A DNA stretch of 64,000 nucleotides, from NCBI GenBank assembly GCA_947591105.1, contig CANQDL010000001.1, positions 16,071 to 80,070 on the forward strand. Reading direction: 5' to 3'. The notes under the pieces are model-generated. The model saw only the letters and a program-made list of their open reading frames with translations, did no database searches and was not told the DNA's origin. The first letter of the stretch is position 1. Each line of letters starts with the position of its first letter. Positions 10,204 through 19,590 of the stretch are shown here, in pieces. Source of the DNA: an uncultured Oscillospiraceae bacterium (GTDB lineage: Bacteria; Bacillota; Clostridia; Oscillospirales; Oscillospiraceae). Made by a program: the position numbers and the translations under genes.

Positions 10204-11229
10204 ATGAAAGATACTTTTGTGGGACTGGGCGATATGCTCATCAGCTTCAGTCCGCCGGGCTACCGGCGTTTTCTCCAGGCAGATACTATGGATGTCAGCT
10301 ATACTGGCGCAGAGGCCAATGTGTGCTTTTCGCTGGCTATGCTGGGAGCCAAAACGCGCTTTGTCACCAGGCTGCCTGACAACGATATCGCCCGCTGCGC
10401 CGTCAATAAAATGAAAGGGTTTGGAATCGACACTTCCGCCATCGCCTACGGCGGCGACCGAATGGGCGTGATCTACACAGAAAAAGGCGCGGCACAGCGC
10501 CCGTCCAAGGTGATCTATGACCGAGGCGGCACCTCTTTTGCGCGTATCAAAGAGACAGATCTGGATTGGGACGCCGTTTTCGCCGACGCTGCCTGGTTCC
10601 ATTTTACCGGGATCACGGCGGCCTTGAGCGGGAATACCCGAAGACTTTGCCTGCGGGCGTGCCGGGAGGCGAAGGCGCGGAATATCACCGTAAGCTGTGA
10701 TCTCAATTACCGGAAAAAGCTGTGGAGCGAACAGACTGCCCGGCAGGTGATGAGTCAGCTGATGCAGTATGTGGATGTGGTGATCGGCAACGAGGAAGAC
10801 GCGGAGAGAGTGCTGGGCATCAAGGCGGCCAACTCCGATGTGATCTCGGGTAAACTGTCGAACAGCGACTATGAGCATACGGCGGGCGAGATCATGGGTC
10901 AGTTTGGCGTGAAAAAGGTGGCCTTTACCATGCGCCGCAGTCTTTCCGCCTCGGACAACGAGTGGTCGGCCATGTTCTTCGACCAGGGAAAGGTCTGCTA
11001 TTCCAGAACTTACACCATACATATTGTCAACCGTGTGGGCGGAGGCGACGCCTTTTCCGCGGGGCTGATCTATAGTCTGATGAACGGCTTTGAGCAGCAA
11101 AAGGCGGTGGAATTTGCCGCGGCGGCTTCCTGCCTTAAACACAGCATAGAACTGGACGTCAACCTCTCCACAGTGAACGAGGTGATGACACTGGTCAATG
11201 GCGACGGCTCCGGCCGGGTACAGAGATAG
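10204..11229 (+). CDS. PfkB family sugar kinase, probable 2-keto-3-deoxygluconate kinase
   Basis: GLGDMLISFSPPGYRRFLQA start, VNRVGGGDAFSAGLIY PfkB signature. Confidence 0.88.
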   Translation: MKDTFVGLGDMLISFSPPGYRRFLQADTMDVSYTGAEANVCFSLAMLGAKTRFVTRLPDNDIARCAVNKMKGFGIDTSAIAYGGDRMGVIYTEKGAAQRPSKVIYDRGGTSFARIKETDLDWDAVFADAAWFHFTGITAALSGNTRRLCLRACREAKARNITVSCDLNYRKKLWSEQTARQVMSQLMQYVDVVIGNEEDAERVLGIKAANSDVISGKLSNSDYEHTAGEIMGQFGVKKVAFTMRRSLSASDNEWSAMFFDQGKVCYSRTYTIHIVNRVGGGDAFSAGLIYSLMNGFEQQKAVEFAAAASCLKHSIELDVNLSTVNEVMTLVNGDGSGRVQR

Positions 11230-11259
11230 CGGATCGCTGTCTGCATGGTAAATGGATCG

Positions 11260-11294
11260 GTCAGGCCGGCGGGCTATCCGCCGGCCTGACTTTT
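11260..11294 (+). terminator. Rho-independent terminator of the sugar-acid operon
   Basis: 13-bp perfect stem GTCAGGCCGGCGG/CCGCCGGCCTGAC followed by TTTT. Confidence 0.85.
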
Positions 11295-11404
11295 GCGCTG
11301 AATTATTAAAATTTGTTAAGATTATAAAATCTGTATTGATTTTCCCTGTCAATTGCGGTATGGTTTGTACAACGAGCTTACTTCGAGGGGAGTAGACGGC
11401 GGGT

Positions 11405-12622
11405 ATGAGAAAAAATCTACTGGCGCTGCTGCTGGCGTTGGCGCTGGCCCTTACGGCGGCGGGCTGCGGCGGGATCTCCGGAGAGGAAGAAAAGGGGCCG
11501 GAGAAGGAACCGGAACCGACGGAGCAGGCCGACGAGGCCGGCGGGGAAGAGGAACAGGACGCGGAGCAGCAGATAACCTGGAAGCCGGCGGAGGACGTGA
11601 CGGTGATGGTGCCCAACGCGTCCGGCCACATCCATGATATCACCGCCCGGGTGCTGGGCCAGTATCTGGAGGGATATGTGGGGCAGCGCATCAACGTGGA
11701 GGACGTGGGCGGCAAGCTCACCCAGACCAACGAGGCGGGCGAAGAGGTCAAGGTCGGCGGGGCTGGCTCCCGGTGCTGGGTGGATCTGGCCAAGCGGGAG
11801 CCGGACGGACTGACCCTGGGTTACATAGTGCTGCCCACCTTCTCCCGGGGCGTGGCCGACTGGCCGGACATCCTCTCGGAGAAGGATTATGTGGCGGTAT
11901 GCACCCACACCATGGCCACGGCCGTCATCGTGGTGCGCAAAAACGACACCCGTTTTTCGACGCTGGAGGATCTGCTGACATACGGCAGAGAGCATCCGGG
12001 GGAGCTGATCGCGGCCACCGACGGCGAGAGGGGATATATGCACGCCTGGGTGCAGCTGCTGGCCCGGGAGGCGGAGATGCCCTACGGGGTGGATCACGCC
12101 GGCTCTGTGGAGAAGGCCGTGCAGGCCGTCCGCAGCGGGCAGGCCGATTTCTGCGCAGTGCGGGTGGATGAGATCCTGGAGCAGGACGACGGATTGCAGC
12201 TGCTGGGCGTATATTCCCAACAGCGTCTGGCCGAGTATCCCGACGTGCCCACTTTGGAAGAGCAGGGCTGCTATGACCGGTGGCAGGGGTACTGCTGCTG
12301 CGTGGTGGCGCCGGCGGGCACCAGCGACGAGGCGGTCGCCTTTTATGAGCGGGCCTATGAGCAGGCCATCACAGATCCCCGTTACCAGTCGTCCACCGCG
12401 GGCGTCGTCAACGAATACAGGGACGCCGCCGCCACGGCCGCGCTGATAGCGGAGCAGAAGGCGTTCGTGGAGGAACTGCTGGGCGAGAGCTTTTGGACGA
12501 TGCCCGGGCAGGCGGAGACCCAGGACGACGCGGGAAGCGAAGCAGAGGCCGCCGGAGAGGATACGGCGGACGGCGGAGAGCAGGAAGAGGAACCGGAAGA
12601 GAGCCAGGAAGAGGCAGAATAG
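11405..12622 (+). CDS. Tripartite tricarboxylate transporter substrate-binding protein (TctC-like) with acidic N- and C-terminal extensions
   Basis: Lipobox LTAAGCGG; VTVMVPNASGHIHDITARVLGQYLEGYVGQRINVEDVGG and EYPDVPTLEEQG TctC hallmarks. Confidence 0.85.
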   Translation: MRKNLLALLLALALALTAAGCGGISGEEEKGPEKEPEPTEQADEAGGEEEQDAEQQITWKPAEDVTVMVPNASGHIHDITARVLGQYLEGYVGQRINVEDVGGKLTQTNEAGEEVKVGGAGSRCWVDLAKREPDGLTLGYIVLPTFSRGVADWPDILSEKDYVAVCTHTMATAVIVVRKNDTRFSTLEDLLTYGREHPGELIAATDGERGYMHAWVQLLAREAEMPYGVDHAGSVEKAVQAVRSGQADFCAVRVDEILEQDDGLQLLGVYSQQRLAEYPDVPTLEEQGCYDRWQGYCCCVVAPAGTSDEAVAFYERAYEQAITDPRYQSSTAGVVNEYRDAAATAALIAEQKAFVEELLGESFWTMPGQAETQDDAGSEAEAAGEDTADGGEQEEEPEESQEEAE

Positions 12623-12630
12623 TTCATACC

Positions 12631-12658
12631 GCGGGAACGGGCGCTTGTCCGTTCCCGC
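12631..12658. terminator. Intergenic stem-loop between the two TctC genes
   Basis: Perfect 10-bp inverted repeat GCGGGAACGG/CCGTTCCCGC; no strong T-run. Confidence 0.5.
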
Positions 12659-12794
12659 ATTGTCAATGCAGGGGAGGACATTTAGTAAAAAATTCTAGTC
12701 AGATGCGAATTTATCATTGCTTTTGTGGGTAATGTGTGGTATTTTTTTCTTGACCCCAGCGCAATTTGCAAATGAACGAAAGGAAGAAAGCAAC

Positions 12795-13772
12795 ATGAAA
12801 AAACTGATCGCGCTTGTTCTTGCCCTGACCATGGTTCTGGCTCTGGGCGCCTTCGCTTTGGCGGACGACTGGGCTCCCGACGGCCCTGTCCACATCATCG
12901 TGGCCTATGACGCCGGCAACGGCACGGACATCACAGCCCGCCTGCTGGCCCAGTACGCCGAGAAGTACATCGGCCAGACTCTGGTCATCGACAACGTCCC
13001 CGGCGGCTCCGGCTCCATCGGCTGGTCCCAGCTGGCTGACGCCGATCCCGATGGCCTGACCATCGGCTTCGTCAACCTGCCCAACTTCAACAGCTCCATC
13101 GTCAACGAGATGGGCACCTACACCACCGAGAGCTTTGCCGCCATCTGCAACCACGTGACCGAGACCTCTCTGGTCATCGTCCGCGCCGATGACGACCGCT
13201 TCGAGACCTTGGACGACCTGGTCGCCTACGGCAAGGAGCACTCCGAGGACGGCGATCCCGATATGCTGAAGGCCTCCACCAATGGCCCCCAGGCTTCCAA
13301 CCACATCGGCGCGCAGGCCTTTGCCGTGTCCGCCGGCTTCAAGTACATCGACATCCCCCAGGGCGGCACCGCTGACGAGCTGCTGAGCCTGCGGGGTGAA
13401 GAGGCCGACTTCTGCGTGGCCAAGGTCGCCGACATCGCCGGCCAGGATTCCGACCTGAAGGTGCTGGGCGCTTTCGCCGCCGAGCCCGTGCCCGAGTATC
13501 CCGACGTGCCCACCCTGGGCAGCTTGGGCTACTATGAGGATTGGCTGGGCTCTTCCCGCTGCATCTGCGCTCCCGCTGGCGTCAGCGAGGACGTGATCGC
13601 CTTCTATGAGGAGGCCTTCAAGCAGGCCATGGAGGACGAGGAATATCTGGCCGCCGCGGAAGAGGCCGGCGTTGCCACCGACTATCAGGACGCTGAGGCC
13701 ACCGCTGCCCTGATCGTGCAGCAGCAGGAGTTCACCGAGAGCCTGTCCGAGGGCTTCTGGTTTGATGAGTAA
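12795..13772 (+). CDS. Tripartite tricarboxylate transporter substrate-binding protein (TctC)
   Basis: Signal peptide, VHIIVAYDAGNGTDITARLLAQYAEKYIGQTLVIDNVPGGSGSIG, PEYPDVPTLGSLGY. Confidence 0.93.
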   Translation: MKKLIALVLALTMVLALGAFALADDWAPDGPVHIIVAYDAGNGTDITARLLAQYAEKYIGQTLVIDNVPGGSGSIGWSQLADADPDGLTIGFVNLPNFNSSIVNEMGTYTTESFAAICNHVTETSLVIVRADDDRFETLDDLVAYGKEHSEDGDPDMLKASTNGPQASNHIGAQAFAVSAGFKYIDIPQGGTADELLSLRGEEADFCVAKVADIAGQDSDLKVLGAFAAEPVPEYPDVPTLGSLGYYEDWLGSSRCICAPAGVSEDVIAFYEEAFKQAMEDEEYLAAAEEAGVATDYQDAEATAALIVQQQEFTESLSEGFWFDE

Positions 13773-13804
13773 TCCCGCGGCACAATCCAAGATCAATCGC
13801 TGAC

Positions 13805-13834
13805 GGAAAAGGGCGGGGAAACCTGCCCTTTTCC
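13805..13834 (+). promoter_or_regulatory. Stem-loop between tctC and tctB (possible attenuator/processing site)
   Basis: Perfect inverted repeat GGAAAAGGGC/GCCCTTTTCC. Confidence 0.55.
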
Positions 13835-13878
13835 CCAAATCTGACCCCTTTGGCCTTTGGAAAAAGGAGTGATTATCT

Positions 13879-14328
13879 GTGAAAATGAGAAAGACGGACA
13901 TCGGCGTGGTGGCTGTCATGTATGCTGTGTGCGCCTATTGGTATTATGGGACGACGCAGCTGAAGGAGTCCAGCCGGACGTATCCTTACTTCACCGTCGC
14001 GCTGCTGTTCGGGCTCACCACCCTGTATGTGCTGCAGATGGTGGTGGCCGCCAAGCGCCACGGCGTGGAGAGCGGCGTGGACGAGGTGTTCAAGGACTTT
14101 CAGCCGGCCCAGTTTTTCGTGTGCCTGGCCTGTGTGATCGTCTATGTGGTGATGGTGAGCACGGTGGGCTTTTTCGTGTCCACGGTGCTTTTCATGATCG
14201 CTGTGATGCTGTATCTGAAGGTGCCCGTGCTGCATATGGCCATTGCGGTGGTGGTGCTGAACGTGCTCATTTACGCGGCCTTTGTCAAATTCCTGGGCGT
14301 GAAGCTGCCCACCGGATTTTTGATTTGA
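13879..14328 (+). CDS. Tripartite tricarboxylate transporter TctB family small membrane protein
   Basis: About 150 aa, four predicted TM segments, between TctC and TctA. Confidence 0.88.
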   Translation: MKMRKTDIGVVAVMYAVCAYWYYGTTQLKESSRTYPYFTVALLFGLTTLYVLQMVVAAKRHGVESGVDEVFKDFQPAQFFVCLACVIVYVVMVSTVGFFVSTVLFMIAVMLYLKVPVLHMAIAVVVLNVLIYAAFVKFLGVKLPTGFLI

Positions 14329-14344
14329 GGAGGGGTGAAGAGAT

Positions 14345-15895
14345 ATGCTTGAAACTTTATCCCTGATGGGCGCGGGCTTTATCAACGCCCTCACCCCGAT
14401 CAACCTGCTGATGATGGTCGGCGGCGTGGCCATGGGTATCGTGGTCGGCTGTATGCCCGGCCTGTCCGCGGCCATGGGCGTGGCGCTGATGCTGCCCATG
14501 ACCTTCACCATGGAGCCGGAGACCGGCCTGATCGTGCTGGGCGCCATCTACTGCGGCGCCATCTTCGGCGGCTCCATATCCGCCATCCTCATACATACGC
14601 CCGGTACCCCCGCCTCGGCGGCCACTGCCATCGAGGGCTACCAGATGACCCTGAAGGGTCAGGCGGGCAAGGCGCTGTTCACCGCCTGCTGGAGCTCCTT
14701 CTGGGGCGGCCTGCTCAGCTGCATCTCCCTGTACTTCTTCGCGCCTCTGCTGGCGCAGCTGGCCCTGAAATTCATGTCCGCAGAGTACTTCTGGCTGTCC
14801 ATTTTCGGCCTGACCATCATCGCGGGCGTATCCGGAAAGAGCCTGGTGAAGGGCCTTATATCCGGCGCCTTCGGCCTGATGCTCTCCACCATCGGCCTTG
14901 ACCCCATCACCGGCGTGAAGCGGTTCATGTTCGGCCAGTCCTTCCTGGCGGAGGGCGTGAACACCACCTGCGCGCTGATCGGCCTGTTCTCCATGAGCCA
15001 GGTGTTCATCCTGGCGGAGAAGAAGATCGTCAAGCGGGCCAAGGCGGCCAAGGTCAGCGACAAGATGAGCCTGACGAAGGAAGAGAGAAAGCTGCTCTGG
15101 CCCACCATCTTCCGCTCCTGGATCATCGGCAACCTGACCGGCATCCTGCCCGGCGCGGGCGCCTCCATCGCCTGCTTTGTGGGCTACAACACCGCAAAAC
15201 AGTTCTCCAAGCATAAGGATCAGTTCGGCCACGGCGCCATCGAGGGCGTGGCCGGTTCCGAGGCGGCCAACAACGCCGTCACCGGCGGCTCGCTGATCCC
15301 CACCCTGACCCTGGGCATCCCCGGCGAGTCCGTGACGGCGGTGCTCATGGGCGGACTGATCATCCAGGGCCTGACGCCGGGCCCGGAGCTGTTCACGAAA
15401 TACGCACCCATGACATATACTTTCTTCGCCGGATTCGTGCTGGTGCAGTTCTTCATGCTGGCGGTGGGTCTGCTGGGGTGCAAGGGCTTTGCCAACATCT
15501 CCCGGCTGTCCGACGCCATCCTGATCCCCTGCGTGACGGTGCTGTGCGTGGTGGGCTCCTACGCCATCCACAAGAACATCCTGGACGTGGTGGTCATGCT
15601 CATCTTTGGCATCATCGGCTACGCCATGCGTAAGTTCGATCTGAACACCGCCGCGGTGGTGCTGGCGCTGATCCTGGGGCCCATCGGAGAGAAGGGCCTG
15701 CGCAACGCGCTGCGTGTGTCACAGGGGAGCGTGAGCGTGCTGTTCTCCAGCGTGGTGGACTGGGTGCTCATCATCCTGTGCGTGGTGGGCGTGCTGTCCC
15801 CGCTGCTGATGAACAAGATGGAGAAGAAGAGCCAGGCTCTGGCCGACGGGAACGACGCCGTAAAAACAGAGTCGGACGCCCCCACCGGAGACTGA
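14345..15895 (+). CDS. Tripartite tricarboxylate transporter permease TctA
   Basis: GIVVGCMPGLSAAMGVALMLP and GSISAILIHTPGTPASAATAIEGYQM signatures. Confidence 0.95.
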   Translation: MLETLSLMGAGFINALTPINLLMMVGGVAMGIVVGCMPGLSAAMGVALMLPMTFTMEPETGLIVLGAIYCGAIFGGSISAILIHTPGTPASAATAIEGYQMTLKGQAGKALFTACWSSFWGGLLSCISLYFFAPLLAQLALKFMSAEYFWLSIFGLTIIAGVSGKSLVKGLISGAFGLMLSTIGLDPITGVKRFMFGQSFLAEGVNTTCALIGLFSMSQVFILAEKKIVKRAKAAKVSDKMSLTKEERKLLWPTIFRSWIIGNLTGILPGAGASIACFVGYNTAKQFSKHKDQFGHGAIEGVAGSEAANNAVTGGSLIPTLTLGIPGESVTAVLMGGLIIQGLTPGPELFTKYAPMTYTFFAGFVLVQFFMLAVGLLGCKGFANISRLSDAILIPCVTVLCVVGSYAIHKNILDVVVMLIFGIIGYAMRKFDLNTAAVVLALILGPIGEKGLRNALRVSQGSVSVLFSSVVDWVLIILCVVGVLSPLLMNKMEKKSQALADGNDAVKTESDAPTGD

Positions 15896-16008
15896 CGTCT
15901 GACCGAAACGAAATATACGAAAGGGAGGGTGCGCTTTTTCGCGCGCCCTTCCCCAGTTGGCCGCCGCCGGACAGGGGCGGCAATGTGGTTTGAAGGGGTG
16001 TGAGCGCG

Positions 16009-16731
16009 ATGGAACAGTTGGCCTATCTGCGGCAGCTGAACATGCCGTCGCTGCTGCTGCGGCTGGCTCTGGCCATGTTCTGCGGCGGCATGATCGGCAT
16101 CGAGCGGGGCAGAAAGCACCGGGCGGCGGGCTTTCGGACATACATGCTGGTGTGTCTGGGGGCGACGCTGACCATGATCCTGGGCCAGTATGTGGACTAT
16201 ATGGGACACCAGGTGTGGACGGAGCAGGCGGAGCAGATCGGCTTTCGCAACGATATCGCCCGCCTGGGCGCCCAGGTCATCAACGGCATCGGCTTTCTGG
16301 GCGCCGGGATCATCGTGGTGACCGGCCACCAGGAGGTGAAGGGCCTGACCACCGCGGCGGGCTTTTGGGCGTCGGCCTGTATGGGCCTGGCCATCGGCGC
16401 GGGCTTTTACGAGTGCGTGGTGGTGGTGTTCGTGCTCATCTTTCTGTGCATCCGCATCCTGCCCCGGGTGGAGAACGCGGTGGTGGAGCGGGCCAGAAAC
16501 CTGAACCTCTATGTGGAATTTCAGTCGCTGGACGATGTGGGCGACATCATCGGCTGCATCAAGGAGCAGGGCGTGCACATCTATGACGTGGATATCGACC
16601 GGGGGAAGGCCTATAAGGGCCGCAACCCCAGCGCGGTATTTTCCGTCCGGCTGCACCACGGCCAGCATCACACCCAGGTCATGACGGCCATCTCCGCGCT
16701 GGAGAGCGTCACCGTCATCGTGGAACTGTAA
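16009..16731 (+). CDS. MgtC/SapB family membrane protein (copy 1)
   Basis: GGMIGIERGRKHRAAGFRTYMLVCLGA and GIGFLGAGIIVV...VKGLTTAAGFWASA. Confidence 0.92.
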   Translation: MEQLAYLRQLNMPSLLLRLALAMFCGGMIGIERGRKHRAAGFRTYMLVCLGATLTMILGQYVDYMGHQVWTEQAEQIGFRNDIARLGAQVINGIGFLGAGIIVVTGHQEVKGLTTAAGFWASACMGLAIGAGFYECVVVVFVLIFLCIRILPRVENAVVERARNLNLYVEFQSLDDVGDIIGCIKEQGVHIYDVDIDRGKAYKGRNPSAVFSVRLHHGQHHTQVMTAISALESVTVIVEL

Positions 16732-16746
16732 GGGGGGAACGGAGTT

Positions 16747-17439
16747 ATGCTGACGATCTTTGACAATCTGCGCCAGATGACGCTGCTCTCTGTGGTTCTG
16801 CGCATGGTGCTGGCGGCGATCTGCGGCGGATGTATCGGCCTGGAGCGGGAGTTCAAGCGCCGGCCGGCGGGCTTCCGTACCCACATCCTTATCTGTCTGG
16901 GCGCGGCGGTGACCACCGTCACCGGCGAGTATCTTTACCGGGTCATGGGCTACTATACCGACGTGAGCCGTATGGGCGCCCAAGTGGTGGCCGGCATCGG
17001 CTTCATCGGCGCGGGCTGTATCATGGTCACCCGCCGGCGGCGGGTGAAGGGCCTGACCACGGCAGCCGGCCTGTGGGCGTCAGCGGTGATCGGACTGTGC
17101 CTGGGCTCCGGATTTTTCGAGGGCGGCATTTTTGCCACGGTGCTGGTGCTGGCGGCGGAGATGCTGTTTTCCAGACTGGAGTACCGGATGCTGGAAAATT
17201 CCGCCGAGATCAACCTGCTTGTGGAGTACAGCGACAAGACGTGCCTGGATAAGGTGCTGGTCATGCTGGACGAGATCCAGGTGAAGATCCAGAACATGGT
17301 CATCACCCGCTCTCCCGAGTCGGAGAAGAATACGGCCAGCGTGCTGTTCACCCTGCAGGTGAACAAAAAGCACCGCACGGAGACCATCATTACCGACATC
17401 AGCGCCGTAGACGGCATTGTGGCGGTGGAGGAGCTGTGA
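16747..17439 (+). CDS. MgtC/SapB family membrane protein (copy 2)
   Basis: GGCIGLEREFKRRPAGFRTHILICLGA and GIGFIGAGCIMVTRRRRVKGLTTAAGLWASA. Confidence 0.92.
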   Translation: MLTIFDNLRQMTLLSVVLRMVLAAICGGCIGLEREFKRRPAGFRTHILICLGAAVTTVTGEYLYRVMGYYTDVSRMGAQVVAGIGFIGAGCIMVTRRRRVKGLTTAAGLWASAVIGLCLGSGFFEGGIFATVLVLAAEMLFSRLEYRMLENSAEINLLVEYSDKTCLDKVLVMLDEIQVKIQNMVITRSPESEKNTASVLFTLQVNKKHRTETIITDISAVDGIVAVEEL

Positions 17440-18107
17440 TGATGGACAAAAAGGGAAAACTAATCGTCATTGAAGGGGTGGACGGCAGCGGCAAGACCAC
17501 CCAGCTCCAGCGTCTGTACGACGCGCTGCTGGCCCGGGGCGTGGCGGCCAGAAAGCTCAAATTCCCCCACTACGACAGCGACTCGTCCGCCCTGGTGCGG
17601 ATGTATCTGCGGGGGGACTTCGGCAAGGAGCCCCAGGACGTGAACGCCTACGCCGCCTCGTCCTTTTACGCGGTGGATCGCTACGCCAGCTACAAGGCGG
17701 ACTGGGAGGGATTTTACCGCGACGGCGGCGTGCTGGTGGCCGACCGGTACACCACCTCCAACGCCGTACACCAGTGCTCCAAGCTCCCGGAGGAGCAGTG
17801 GCCGGCGTTTTTGCAGTGGCTCTTTCACTTTGAGTACGAGCTGCTGGGCATTCCCGCCCCGGATCAGGTGATCTTCCTGCAGGCGGAGGCGGCGGTGACG
17901 GAAAAAATGCTGCTCAAGCGCTACGGCGGCGACGCCAGCCGGGAGGACATCCATGAGGCCGACCGGGCCTATATGGCCCGCTCCCGGGCGGCGGCGACGT
18001 ACTGCGCCACCCACCTGGGGTGGACGACAGTGCACTGCACCCGCGACGGCGCCATGCGTCCTGTGGAGGATATCCACGGGGAGATCATGAAGTCGCTGGG
18101 ATACTGA
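17436..18107 (+). CDS. tmk: Thymidylate kinase
   Basis: KLIVIEGVDGSGKTTQLQRLYDAL P-loop and DRYTTSNAVHQCSKL DRY motif. Confidence 0.93.
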   Translation: MMMDKKGKLIVIEGVDGSGKTTQLQRLYDALLARGVAARKLKFPHYDSDSSALVRMYLRGDFGKEPQDVNAYAASSFYAVDRYASYKADWEGFYRDGGVLVADRYTTSNAVHQCSKLPEEQWPAFLQWLFHFEYELLGIPAPDQVIFLQAEAAVTEKMLLKRYGGDASREDIHEADRAYMARSRAAATYCATHLGWTTVHCTRDGAMRPVEDIHGEIMKSLGY

Positions 18108-18130
18108 AATAGAAAGAAACAGAAAAAGGA

Positions 18131-18162
18131 AAAAGCACGATGCTCTTGCATCGTGCTTTTTT
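18131..18162. terminator. Bidirectional rho-independent terminator
   Basis: AAAAGCACGATGC-TCTT-GCATCGTGCTTTT perfect stem with T-run. Confidence 0.9.
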
Positions 18163-18206
18163 GGTCGGAGTGAGGTGACTTGAACACCCGGCCTCTTGGT
18201 CCCGAA
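18162..18206 (-). tRNA. Truncated 3' half of tRNA-Pro(CGG), prophage attachment site
   Basis: Minus strand reads TTCGGGA(anticodon loop)-CCAAG-AGGCC-GGGTG-TTCAAGT-CACCT-CACTCCG-A-CCA; the 5' anticodon-stem partner and all upstream arms are absent, so homology stops at the anticodon loop. Confidence 0.8.
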
Positions 18207-18276
18207 CGAATTAAAAATCGCTGAATATCAAGGCTTTGCGGGTTTGGAGTCCACTTTGGTGTCCACTTTCGGTCAA

Positions 18277-19452
18277 TTACTTCTCGTTCGGGTACACTTC
18301 CCCGTATTTTTGTGCCATGTAATCAGTCAGCTTTGAGGACTGATCTTGACGGCGGGCCTCCCGGAGATCGGTGTATGTCTGCATCGTGGTCTGGATGTCT
18401 GCGTGGCCGAGCATGACCTGTGCGGCCTTTTCGTCTATGCCAGACTCGTAGCACAGAGTAGCATATCCGTGGCGAAGCTGGTGGGGCGTGAGGGTGATCT
18501 TGATGTTGTGGTATATGTACTCCTTCCCTTGCTTGCTGGTGCGTTTCTCCGGGGTGTCCGTATAAAAACCGACGTCCTTGCAATAATGCCGCCAGCGCCG
18601 CCGGAAGGCGTTCTCCTGGAGCGGGCGACCGTCCGGAGCCGGGAATATGAGAGTGGTGTCAAGGGCGGTCTCCGGGCGCTGCAGGTGCGCCATTAGGCCG
18701 GGGAGCAAGTCGATCTCCCGGGTCCCGGCATCCGTCTTGGGTTCTTTCAAGACAGGCATCCCGGAGGGGAACACATAGGACTTTGTGACGCTGATCTTTT
18801 TAGCCTTGAAATCTATATCCCCCCAGGTGAGGGCCAGGGCCTCGCCCCGCCGGCAGCCGGTATATAACAGGAGATAGGCGAACAGACCGAAGGTGGCGGA
18901 CTCCACATTGTCGATGATCGTCTGCATGGTGTGATCGTCCGGGGCGGAGCGTTTTTTCCTCGGGAGGCCCCGCTGGATGGTGACGGAGGCCACCGGGTTC
19001 AACTTGATACAGGCCCCGGGGCGGGTGATCGCATAGTCGAAAATCATTTTGAGGATGCTCTTTTGCGACTTGACCGTTTTCGCCGCATATCCTTGGAGAG
19101 CCATGCGCTGGATAAACTGGTCGATGTCTGCCGGGGTTATATCCGATATGAGCTCGCCGCCAAGAGCATCCACAGCGCGGTTATAAGAGACCTCATAACA
19201 GATTTGGGTATTTCGCTCGATCTTGGGCCACTTCCAGTTCATCCAAGCTTCCGCCGTCTCCCGGAAGGTGGGAACCGGCGGCCCGGCCTTCTCCTCCTTC
19301 TCCGCGGCCTGTATCTTCACATACAGGACTTCCGGATCCTTCGCCCGGAATTTCCGCTTTTTCAGGCCGATGGTTCGGGTGCAGTAGTATAACCCGGAGT
19401 TGCCGTCAAACGAGAACATGGCGGCATAGTCAACTTTTTTGGGGCGTCCCAT
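18277..19452 (-). CDS. int: Tyrosine-type site-specific integrase
   Basis: YTGCRRGEALALTWGDID, HQLRHGYATLCYESGIDEKAAQVMLGHADIQTTMQTY (R...HxLRH...Y). Confidence 0.95.
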   Translation of the reverse strand: MGRPKKVDYAAMFSFDGNSGLYYCTRTIGLKKRKFRAKDPEVLYVKIQAAEKEEKAGPPVPTFRETAEAWMNWKWPKIERNTQICYEVSYNRAVDALGGELISDITPADIDQFIQRMALQGYAAKTVKSQKSILKMIFDYAITRPGACIKLNPVASVTIQRGLPRKKRSAPDDHTMQTIIDNVESATFGLFAYLLLYTGCRRGEALALTWGDIDFKAKKISVTKSYVFPSGMPVLKEPKTDAGTREIDLLPGLMAHLQRPETALDTTLIFPAPDGRPLQENAFRRRWRHYCKDVGFYTDTPEKRTSKQGKEYIYHNIKITLTPHQLRHGYATLCYESGIDEKAAQVMLGHADIQTTMQTYTDLREARRQDQSSKLTDYMAQKYGEVYPNEK

Positions 19453-19590
19453 GGTATTCCTCCTTGTAAAAATAGGGAGGATGTGATACCATAAAAGGGC
19501 AGAATCCTCCCCTGGTAGTGCGGGCGTGAGTTTTCTGTAAGCCGTTCCCGGTGGGCTAGACTGGGGGCGGCGTTTTTTATTTCAAAAAAT

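Noticed and set aside
9886-11793. 635-aa minus-strand ORF
   Set aside because: Antisense to kdgK and TctC, and would cross the terminator at 11260-11294.
14357-15571. 404-aa minus-strand ORF opposite tctA
   Set aside because: Shadow ORF, low-complexity Gly/His/Gln composition.
15915-15958. Hairpin GGGAGGGTGCGC/GCGCGCCCTTCCC after tctA as a terminator
   Set aside because: Imperfect pairing and no T-run; too weak to list as a feature.
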